This document shows, in pieces, positions 1-5,367 of a stretch of DNA of 6,594 bases (the stretch's first letter is position 1; each line of letters starts with the position of its first letter). The notes under the pieces were generated by a model. That model was not told the origin of the DNA, made no database searches, and was given only the letters and a program-made list of their open reading frames with translations. The stretch lies in the NCBI GenBank assembly GCA_903910215.1, contig CAIVYV010000139.1:1-6594 (forward strand). Direction: 5' to 3'. This stretch comes from an uncultured Pseudomonadota bacterium. GTDB taxonomy: Bacteria; Pseudomonadota; Gammaproteobacteria; Steroidobacterales; Steroidobacteraceae. The position numbers were made by a program, and so were the translations under genes.

Positions 1-90
1 GATCGACGCGAGAAGTCGGTCTACCTCACCGACGAGTCGCGACAGCTGCTGCGCGAACTCCAGACGCAGCTGCAAAAACTACCGATTTGA
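1..90 (+). CDS. C-terminal end of a MarR-like winged-helix regulator (5' truncated by window)
   Basis: Frame 1 is open from the window edge to TGA at 88-90 and gives 29 residues, beginning DRREKSVYLTDESRQLL. The D-R-R-x-K run followed by a 'V-x-LT' strand and then a helix is the usual wing and following helix of MarR-type winged-helix DNA-binding proteins (DxRxK…LT). Only this last part is visible, so its recognition helix, ligand pocket and full length are unknown. The next gene (194-481) has the same DRREK wing motif and lies on the same strand about 100 bp away, so the two may be related regulators. The MarR assignment rests on one short motif. It could instead be another wHTH family, for example a PadR- or TrmB-like protein. 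Confidence 0.5.
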   Translation, partial: DRREKSVYLTDESRQLLRELQTQLQKLPI

Positions 91-118
91 ATCTAACTCG
101 GCTCGCTGGGTCTGCGTC

Positions 119-161
119 GGCTAGATAGCCTCGACGCGTCGAAAACGACCGGCTTTTCTTT
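119..161 (+). terminator. Candidate rho-independent terminator after the upstream regulator
   Basis: Two short stems lie here. GGCTA-GA-TAGCC is at 119-130. An AGCC (127-130)/GGCT (151-154) pair encloses an inner GTCG-AAAA-CGAC hairpin (138-149), and it is followed by the T-rich run TTTTCTTT (154-161). A T-rich tail directly after a GC stem is terminator-like and suits the gene ending at 90. The stems are short and imperfect, however, and they overlap one another, so folding and termination are uncertain. Confidence 0.3.
131..142. promoter_or_regulatory. Perfect 12-bp palindrome, candidate operator
   Basis: TCGACGCGTCGA is identical to its own reverse complement. It lies between two winged-helix regulator genes, about 18 bp upstream of the candidate -35 element (160-165) of the second one. 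MarR-type dimers bind palindromes near their own promoters, so an operator is possible. It may equally be part of the terminator-like structure that overlaps it, or chance in CG-rich DNA. Confidence 0.25.
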
Positions 162-187
162 GCAACTAAATTTGCTACAGTTATTGT
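160..187 (+). promoter_or_regulatory. Candidate sigma-70 promoter for the small winged-helix gene
   Basis: TTGCAA (160-165) and TATTGT (182-187) are separated by 16 bp, and each matches four of six consensus bases. The stretch is clearly more AT-rich than its surroundings. Transcription would start about 6-7 bp after the -10 element, at or next to the ATG at 194. That would give a leaderless or nearly leaderless mRNA, in keeping with the missing Shine-Dalgarno sequence. This is prediction from sequence only. Confidence 0.35.
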
Positions 188-193
188 TCCCAT

Positions 194-481
194 ATGAAAC
201 TGGTCGGTCTCGCACCCGCTGTCTTGTTAATCGCCCAGCACAAGGCGATCTCGATTTCCGAGTTGGTCCATCTCTATCAACAAATGGGCTTTGGCGGTGC
301 GTGCAGTTGCCGCAAACTGATTCATCGGCTCGAGCGTCTCGAGTTGATCGAGGTCGCTCCGGGTGTCCGTGGCGATCGCCGCGAAAAGGCCGTTGCCCCG
401 ACGCCGCGCGCCATGCAGATGTTGGGTGATCTCAACGGCTTGCTCGATCAGATCTTGGGTCGTTCTCCCCCCCCCCCTTGA
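194..481 (+). CDS. Small winged-helix (MarR-like) DNA-binding protein, 95 aa
   Basis: The 95-residue product looks like a bare winged helix-turn-helix domain. There is an N-terminal hydrophobic helix (LAPAVLLIAQ, about residues 6-15), then an 'ISISELVHLYQQ' first HTH helix (about 19-30), a recognition-helix region with 'CRKLIHRLERLELIE' (about 39-53), and a wing with RGDRREK (about 59-65). A final helix to about residue 89 could dimerise. It is shorter than typical MarR proteins (about 140-150 aa) and may lack part of the dimerisation helices. A transcription regulator is the likeliest role, but its target is unknown. No Shine-Dalgarno sequence precedes the ATG at 194. The last four residues are prolines encoded by an 11-C run, so the real C-terminus may differ (see the repeat at 467-477). 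The gene ends one base from the convergent TraB/GumN gene. A conserved hypothetical wHTH of another family is also possible. Confidence 0.65.
   Translation: MKLVGLAPAVLLIAQHKAISISELVHLYQQMGFGGACSCRKLIHRLERLELIEVAPGVRGDRREKAVAPTPRAMQMLGDLNGLLDQILGRSPPPP
467..477 (+). repeat. 11-base poly-C tract at the 3' end of the winged-helix gene
   Basis: Eleven consecutive C residues encode the final Pro-Pro-Pro-Pro just before the TGA at 479-481. A loss of one C would replace the end with three Pro plus 14 new residues ending at TAG 514-516 or so. A gain of one C would give four Pro plus eight new residues ending at a TAG near 502-504. Tracts of this length are prone to polymerase slippage and to sequencing error. 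On the other strand the G run lies just beyond the stop of the TraB/GumN gene and has no coding effect there. Confidence 0.9.
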
Positions 482-482
482 T

Positions 483-1520
483 TCAAGGCTCTTCGACGCG
501 ATAGCCCCGCGAGCGCAGTAGATCGAGCACGCCGTTCTTCTTGAAAAGTTCGGTGATCGGCACCACCGCCAAAGAAATCGAGTGATTTTCGAGCGAGTCG
601 TAAACGAGCTTCAGCCATTGCTCGTCGAATTGACGCCGGATATCGGCAACCCTCGGGCTTTGCATGAGTGCCGACCAGCAGGTCTCCTGCTGAGCCAGGG
701 CGTTCGAGGAGCGTAGCCCGGCGATATCTCCCAGCGACCAGTCTTCGGCACGCTGACGCGCGAGTGCGAGATCGTATTCGAGGCGATCGAGCGTAGACCT
801 CATGCAGGCGAGTTCCGCGTCGCGCGGAATACGCGCCACCTCGGCCAAGGTGGCTTTCGGATCGTCAATGCGCAGTTCGGGCTGCACGATCTTCACCTTG
901 TTCTTGCGGGCCAATTTTTCGACGGCTTTGTTCACGTCGTTGCGTGAGGTCAGGCCACTGCGCGAGATGGCTTCGCGCCACAACTCGCCAGCCGCGAGTA
1001 CGGGGCGGCGCTTCTGCATGTCGGTATCGCGCGGCGCATACTTTTGACGCAACTTTTCGAAGCGGGCATAAAGATCTGGCGGAAGAATCGCCTGCAAAGA
1101 CTGCTTGTCTTCGTTGCCGCGCAGCTTTCGATACTGAAAATAGAGCTGCACTGCCGAGATCGGGCCGATGTCAGCATCGACCTTGCTGCTTGCCGGGATG
1201 AGTCGATCTGCGCGCGTGAGCACCCGCTCCACTTCGCGTGAGCGCCATTCCAATTTCTTAGGCAGTGGGCTCAAGGTGCCGAGGATATAGAGCGTGTTAT
1301 CGCCGTTGCGTACCTTCCAGAGTCCAGGCCCCGCGGCTTCGCCAACGACGGTGACTTCCTCGACGACCGGGTCGTCGATGACAACGTTGTCAGCGTCGAC
1401 CGCGATCTCGAGCGTTGCATTCGAGACGGGCAGTTCCTGCGGAACAGCCATGCCGATCGACGGTGCGAGCGTCGATGCGGACATCAGCAGGAAAGCGAAT
1501 CCTTTCGCAAACCCATTCAT
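483..1520 (-). CDS. TraB/GumN-family exported protein lacking the signature histidines
   Basis: This 345-residue protein starts at ATG 1518-1520, preceded by AGGAG about 11 nt upstream. That start leaves a clean signal peptide (MNGFAKGFAFLLMSAS, likely cut after about residue 25), whereas a TTG 11 codons upstream would bury it. An acidic linker with EEVTVVGE (about 54-61) leads to GPGLWKVRNGDNTLYILGT, which is characteristic of the TraB/GumN (Tiki-like) family. Members usually carry a GTxH motif near the N-terminus and a G-A-x-H motif near the C-terminus, both proposed for metal binding or proteolysis. Here the first reads GTLS (81-84) and the second aligns with PITE (321-324), just before the conserved GVLDLLRSRGYRVEE tail. 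The catalytic function is therefore probably lost or altered. The protein is probably periplasmic. It sits 29 bp after pntB and is likely co-transcribed, but its role is unknown. Family assignment is good; function is not assigned. Confidence 0.85.
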   Translation of the reverse strand: MNGFAKGFAFLLMSASTLAPSIGMAVPQELPVSNATLEIAVDADNVVIDDPVVEEVTVVGEAAGPGLWKVRNGDNTLYILGTLSPLPKKLEWRSREVERVLTRADRLIPASSKVDADIGPISAVQLYFQYRKLRGNEDKQSLQAILPPDLYARFEKLRQKYAPRDTDMQKRRPVLAAGELWREAISRSGLTSRNDVNKAVEKLARKNKVKIVQPELRIDDPKATLAEVARIPRDAELACMRSTLDRLEYDLALARQRAEDWSLGDIAGLRSSNALAQQETCWSALMQSPRVADIRRQFDEQWLKLVYDSLENHSISLAVVPITELFKKNGVLDLLRSRGYRVEEP

Positions 1521-1549
1521 GATGGGTGGCACTCCTCGAAGTGATGACC

Positions 1550-2962
1550 TCAAGTCTTCAAAGCGACCAAGACCTCATCGAGCATTTTCTTGGCGTCGCC
1601 GAACAGCATACGGTTGTTCTCGCGGAAGAAAAGCGGATTATCGACACCCGCATAGCCCGATGCCATCGAACGCTTCATGACGATCGAGGTCTTCGATTTC
1701 CACACTTGTAGCACTGGCATGCCGGCGATGGGGCTGTTCGGATCATCCTCGGCCGCCGGATTCACGATGTCGTTTGCACCGATCACCATCGAAACATCGG
1801 TATCCGGGAAATCGTCGTTGATTTCGTCCATCTCGAGCACGATGTCATAGGGCACTTTGGCTTCGGCGAGCAGCACATTCATGTGCCCCGGCATGCGACC
1901 TGCGACCGGGTGAATGCCAAAGCGCACGTTCACGCCCTTCTCGCGCAGCAGTTTGGTGATTTCATAGACCGTGTGCTGCGCTTGAGCGACCGCCATACCG
2001 TAGCCCGGCACGATGATCACATTCTTGGCTGAGCGCAGCAGCTCGGCGGTTTCAACAGCGCTGACGGCGACTACTTCACCGGCGGGTTGTTCGCCAGCGA
2101 CGGTTGTAGGCGTCGAACCACCGCCCGTGCCGAATCCACCGGCGATCACGCTGATGAAGTTGCGATTCATCGCGCGGCACATGATGTACGAGAGGATCGC
2201 GCCGGAAGAGCCGACGAGGGCGCCGGTCACGATCAAAAGATCGTTAGCGAGCATGAAGCCAGTCGCCGCCGCCGCCCAACCCGAGTAGCTGTTGAGCATC
2301 GAGACGACCACCGGCATATCGGCGCCACCGATCGCCATCACCATATGGATGCCAAAGAGCAGCGCAATGATCGTCATGATGGCGAGCGGCAGCATGCCGG
2401 CATCGACATCGTGTGCCGCTAAGAATTCGGCGCCAAACCAGATCACTGCGAGCAGTGCGATTAGGTTGAGCCAGTGCCGCGCGGGTAGCAGCAGCGGCTT
2501 GCCACCGATTTTCCCGGAGAGCTTGCCGAAGGCGATGATCGAACCCGAGAAAGTCACCGCGCCGATCAGGATACCGATGTAGATCTCGACTTCGTGGATC
2601 GCTTTTTCGGCGCCCGTGTAGACGATGGAGGTGTCGACGTAACTGGCAAAGCCGACGAGGCAGGCGGCAAGACCGACGAGGCTGTGCATCAAAGCCACGA
2701 GCTCTGGCATCTGCGTCATCTGCACCTTGCGCGCCGCATAAACGCCGATGGCGCCACCCACGGCCAGCGAGCCGATGATCCAGGGAAGGCCGGCTGCGGT
2801 AACACGGGGTCCAAGCACGGTGGCCACGACGGCGATGGTCATGCCGAGCATGCCGTAGAAGTTGCCGCGTCGTGACGTCTCGGCATTCGACAAGCCGCCG
2901 AGGCTCATGATGAAGAGGATGGTCGCGCCGATGTAGGCGACGGTTGCGAGATTTTCCGACAT
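1550..2962 (-). CDS. pntB: NAD(P) transhydrogenase, beta subunit
   Basis: PntB (470 aa; E. coli about 462) is the second subunit of the proton-translocating transhydrogenase of the inner membrane. The enzyme uses proton flow to drive hydride transfer from NADH to NADP+. Residues 1 to about 280 form a chain of hydrophobic helices (domain II). They contain MPELVALMHSLVGLAA with the proton-channel histidine (H93, equivalent to E. coli His91) and DMPVVVSMLNSYSGWAAAATGF with D215 and N224. Residues about 305-470 form the NADP(H)-binding domain III: VPGYGMAVAQ (318-327), HPVAGRMPGHMNVLLAEAK (351-369), GANDIVNPAA (395-404) and KRSMASGYAGV (430-440). All expected motifs are intact. A loop rich in Gly, Thr and Pro (about 275-295) links the halves. 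ATG at 2960-2962 has AGAGG 8 nt upstream. The gene follows pntA after 12 bp, and together they should form the complex. Confidence 0.97.
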   Translation of the reverse strand: MSENLATVAYIGATILFIMSLGGLSNAETSRRGNFYGMLGMTIAVVATVLGPRVTAAGLPWIIGSLAVGGAIGVYAARKVQMTQMPELVALMHSLVGLAACLVGFASYVDTSIVYTGAEKAIHEVEIYIGILIGAVTFSGSIIAFGKLSGKIGGKPLLLPARHWLNLIALLAVIWFGAEFLAAHDVDAGMLPLAIMTIIALLFGIHMVMAIGGADMPVVVSMLNSYSGWAAAATGFMLANDLLIVTGALVGSSGAILSYIMCRAMNRNFISVIAGGFGTGGGSTPTTVAGEQPAGEVVAVSAVETAELLRSAKNVIIVPGYGMAVAQAQHTVYEITKLLREKGVNVRFGIHPVAGRMPGHMNVLLAEAKVPYDIVLEMDEINDDFPDTDVSMVIGANDIVNPAAEDDPNSPIAGMPVLQVWKSKTSIVMKRSMASGYAGVDNPLFFRENNRMLFGDAKKMLDEVLVALKT

Positions 2963-2974
2963 GTCCGTGGCCTC

Positions 2975-4579
2975 TTATTTGCGGAACATCGCCAGCATGC
3001 GTCGCGTGACCGCGAAGCCGCCGAACATGTTGATGGCGGTGAGCGTGAGCGCCGTGATAGCGAGACCCAAAATCAATTCATTGGGTCTGTCGCCGCCGGC
3101 ATCGGTGAGAGGCGGAGCGACCTGTACGAGTGCACCGACTGCGATGATGCTCGAGATAGCGTTGGTCACGCTCATCAGTGGTGTATGCAACGAGGGCGAT
3201 ACGTTCCAGATGACCATATAGCCAATGAAGCAAGCGAGCACGAACACCGTGAAGTGTGCGACGAATGAGGGTGGCGCATAAGCGCCGACCAACCAAAAGA
3301 GCACGGCGCTGACACCAAACACCCCGGCAAGTGCTTTGCCCGACATCGGCTCGCCACCACCGCCGTGTCCGTGTGAGGATTTTTTGGTAGCGGGTGTCGG
3401 CGGTGCCGATGGCGCAGCTGCTTTCGTGGCAGGGGGTGCAACCGAGAGGCGCGGTGGTGGTGGCGGCCAAGTGATCTCGCCTTGCTTGATCACGGTGGCA
3501 CCGCGAATTGCCTCGTCATCGAAGTTGACGTCGATGCGGCCGTCCTTGGTTTTGCAGAGCTCCTCGATCAGTCGCAGCAAGTTGGTGGCGTAGAGTGTGG
3601 AGGCTTGCTTGGCGAGTCGGCTCGGTAGATCGGTGTAGCCGATGATGGTGACGCCTTCGCGCACTACGACCTCACCCGGCACAGTGAGTTCGCAGTTGCC
3701 GCCTTGTTCGGCGGCCAGATCAACGATCACGCTGCCGGGGCGCATCGATTTCACCATCTCTGCGGTGATCAATTTCGGCGCCGGTTTGCCCGGAATGAGC
3801 GCGGTCGTGATGATGATATCGACGTCGGCCGCTTGCTTGGCGAAGGTGGCGCGCTGCGCGAGCTGGAAGCCCTCGCTCATCACCTTGGCATAGCCGCCCA
3901 CGCCGCTACCTTCTTCCTGATAGTCGACGGGGACGAATTCCGCACCCATCGATTTAACCTGATCGGCGACTTCCGGCCGCGTGTCGTTGGCGCGCACGAT
4001 GGCACCCAAGCCCACCGCCGCACCGAGTGCGGCGAGACCTGCAACGCCAGCACCAATGACGAACACTTTAGCGGGGGGCACCTTGCCCGCGGCCGTGATT
4101 TGACCCGTGAAGAAGCGCCCGAAGTGATGCGCCGCCTCGATGACGGCACGATAGCCCGCGATATTGGCCATCGAAGAGAGGGCATCCATCTTTTGCGCTC
4201 GCGAGATGCGCGGCACGCTGTCCATGGCGAGCACGGTCAGCTGCCTCGCGGCCATCTCCTGCATCAATTGTGGGTTCTGGGCCGGCCAGATGAAGCTGAT
4301 GATGGTCGTGCCTGGGCGCATCGCGGCCACTTCGGCACTTGTTGGAGCGCGAACTTTGAGGATGACGTCCGCCTGGGCAAAGAGTGCCTCGGCGTTGCCA
4401 GCGACCGTGGCGCCCGCAGCGATGTAGGTGTCGTCCGCAAAGTTGGCGAGCGCACCCGCGCTCGATTCGACGGCGACCGCGAAACCCAGTTTGCGCCATT
4501 TCTCGACGACATCCGGAACGGCGGCGACGCGCTTTTCGCCGGGATAGATCTCACGCGGAATACCGATGGTCAACGACAT
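2975..4579 (-). CDS. pntA: NAD(P) transhydrogenase, alpha subunit (unsplit PntA)
   Basis: PntA (534 aa; E. coli 510) carries the NAD(H)-binding domain I and part of the membrane domain. Residues 1-140 are the alanine-dehydrogenase/PNT N-terminal fold, beginning IGIPREIYPGEKRVA. VPRISRAQKMDALSSMANIAGYRAV (122-146) and the Rossmann motif VIGAGVAGLAA (174-184) with RANDTRPEV (196-204) form the NAD site. ALIPGKPAPKLI and DLAAEQGGNCE follow. After ITWPPPPPRL comes a linker (about 371-411) rich in Pro and Ala that ends in a SHGHGGGG run, and then four membrane helices (about 414-434, 438-460, 465-487, 499-520), including HTPLMSVTNAIS and NMFGGFAVTRRML. This is the E. coli-type fused alpha chain, not the split PntAa/PntAb of many alphaproteobacteria. 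ATG at 4577-4579 has GAGG 5 nt upstream. It is the first gene of the pntA-pntB-TraB/GumN unit. Confidence 0.97.
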   Translation of the reverse strand: MSLTIGIPREIYPGEKRVAAVPDVVEKWRKLGFAVAVESSAGALANFADDTYIAAGATVAGNAEALFAQADVILKVRAPTSAEVAAMRPGTTIISFIWPAQNPQLMQEMAARQLTVLAMDSVPRISRAQKMDALSSMANIAGYRAVIEAAHHFGRFFTGQITAAGKVPPAKVFVIGAGVAGLAALGAAVGLGAIVRANDTRPEVADQVKSMGAEFVPVDYQEEGSGVGGYAKVMSEGFQLAQRATFAKQAADVDIIITTALIPGKPAPKLITAEMVKSMRPGSVIVDLAAEQGGNCELTVPGEVVVREGVTIIGYTDLPSRLAKQASTLYATNLLRLIEELCKTKDGRIDVNFDDEAIRGATVIKQGEITWPPPPPRLSVAPPATKAAAPSAPPTPATKKSSHGHGGGGEPMSGKALAGVFGVSAVLFWLVGAYAPPSFVAHFTVFVLACFIGYMVIWNVSPSLHTPLMSVTNAISSIIAVGALVQVAPPLTDAGGDRPNELILGLAITALTLTAINMFGGFAVTRRMLAMFRK

Positions 4580-4610
4580 GGGAACCTCAGGGTCGCAGCG
4601 GGCAGGCCGG

Positions 4611-4641
4611 ATGATACGACGTTCACGTTTTTGCCGTTGAA
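4611..4641 (-). promoter_or_regulatory. Candidate pntA promoter
   Basis: On the minus strand TATCAT (4611-4616) matches five of six -10 bases, and TTCAAC (4636-4641) is a poor -35 element 19 bp upstream. A start near 4604 would give a 5' leader of about 25 nt with GAGG just before the ATG. A direct repeat ACGTT-C-ACGTT (4619-4629, plus strand) lies between the two elements. Support is the -10 match and position only. Confidence 0.3.
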
Positions 4642-4665
4642 TCTCGTCGCCGGACTGCCTATCTT
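4637..4665 (+). promoter_or_regulatory. Weak candidate promoter for the HNH gene
   Basis: TTGAAT (4637-4642) and TATCTT (4660-4665) are spaced by 17 bp, each with four of six consensus bases. The expected start, about 4672, would fall after the AAGGA ribosome site (4666-4670) and waste it, so a promoter further upstream, inside or over pntA, may be used instead. The -35 bases overlap those proposed for pntA on the other strand. Confidence 0.2.
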
Positions 4666-4674
4666 AAGGAACCG

Positions 4675-5328
4675 ATGAGTGCTGCCGATCATGAGGACCT
4701 GCGCATCGTTGCCCGCCCTGCCGAAGGGGTGAGTCTGCAACAGCCGGTGCTGCGCACCGACGTTTCAGGCATGCCGCTCGAATGGATCGACTATCGCGAG
4801 GCTGCCCGGCTCTATCATCAGGAACAGGTTGCCTACACCTGTGGCACCCCAATCATTCGGCTTTACGGCGGCACTAACGCGCTGACGGGCCAGCGGACGG
4901 TGCTCGAGGTCAACTCGATCATCGCCACCCGAGGCCAGAGTGGTAACCCCGGCCATCTGCGCCAGGATTACGTCCCGCCGCTAAACAACCAAACTTTGTT
5001 TCGGCGTGACGCCTATCTTTGCCTCTATTGCGGGCAGCGGTTCCAGACGCGCGAGCTGTCTCGCGATCATGTGCGCCCGTTTTCGCAAGGCGGGCGTGAC
5101 GTTTGGACCAACGTGGTCACGGCTTGCCGTCGCTGCAACAACTTCAAGGCTTGGCGCACGCCTGAACAAGCCAAGATGCAGTTGCTCGCCGTGCCGTTCA
5201 CGCCGACCTACGCTGAATACATCTTCCTGAAGGGCCGTCGAGTGCTTTTCGACCAGATGGAATATCTACTGGCCCACTTCCCTCGAAGCAGTCCTTTGCA
5301 CGGCCGCATTCGTCAATTCTTCAGCTGA
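4675..5328 (+). CDS. HNH endonuclease, zinc-ribbon type
   Basis: The 217-residue protein has a complete HNH nuclease domain: C116-L-Y-C119 (first zinc pair), SRDHVRPFSQGG with D131 and the catalytic H132, WTNVVTACRRCNN with N146, and C151-R-R-C154-N155. The sequence matches the widespread stand-alone HNH family whose N-terminal half begins with 'VLRTDVSGMPLEWIDYREAA' (about 26-44) and whose tail has 'TPEQAKMQLLAVPFTPTYAEY' (162-182). Such proteins cut DNA with a beta-beta-alpha metal fold. The native substrate of this family is not known to me. No signal peptide or membrane segment is present, so it should be cytoplasmic. AAGGA at 4666-4670 lies 4 nt before the ATG. It is divergent from pntA and heads a unit with the exonuclease 36 bp downstream. 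Repair, restriction-like or mobile-element origin cannot be told apart here, but intact chromosomal-looking neighbours argue against a homing gene. Confidence 0.9.
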   Translation: MSAADHEDLRIVARPAEGVSLQQPVLRTDVSGMPLEWIDYREAARLYHQEQVAYTCGTPIIRLYGGTNALTGQRTVLEVNSIIATRGQSGNPGHLRQDYVPPLNNQTLFRRDAYLCLYCGQRFQTRELSRDHVRPFSQGGRDVWTNVVTACRRCNNFKAWRTPEQAKMQLLAVPFTPTYAEYIFLKGRRVLFDQMEYLLAHFPRSSPLHGRIRQFFS

Positions 5329-5351
5329 CCCTCGTCAACTGAAGTTCTCTC

Positions 5352-5367
5352 AAGGCCAAACTTCTTG
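5352..5367 (+). promoter_or_regulatory. Ribosome binding site that fixes a TTG start for the exonuclease
   Basis: AAGG at 5352-5355 lies 9 nt before TTG 5365-5367. Between the in-frame HNH stop (5326-5328) and this point there is no ATG, GTG or other TTG in the frame, so the TTG is the only credible start. Confidence 0.7.

Noticed and set aside
477..487. CTTGATTCAAG palindrome as a bidirectional terminator
   Set aside because: The arms are five bases with a one-base centre, cannot form a hairpin loop, and no T-tract follows on either strand.
1521..1553. TTG at 1551-1553 as the start of the TraB/GumN gene
   Set aside because: It would add 11 residues before a clean signal peptide and overlaps the pntB stop; ATG 1518-1520 has AGGAG upstream.
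1294..1680. Plus-strand open frames (128 and 61 codons) across the pntB/TraB junction
   Set aside because: They are antisense to confirmed genes, Ser/Thr-rich low-complexity, and have no domain.
3704..4678. Long (324-codon) plus-strand open frame antisense to pntA, ending in an ATGA overlap with the HNH start
   Set aside because: It lies wholly over well-conserved pntA codons, its product is a His/Arg/Asp-rich string with no recognisable domain, and such shadows are normal in GC-rich genes.
4675..5328. HNH gene as a homing endonuclease or mobile-element passenger
   Set aside because: No intron, intein, inverted repeats or interrupted host gene is visible, and the family is a common stand-alone chromosomal one.
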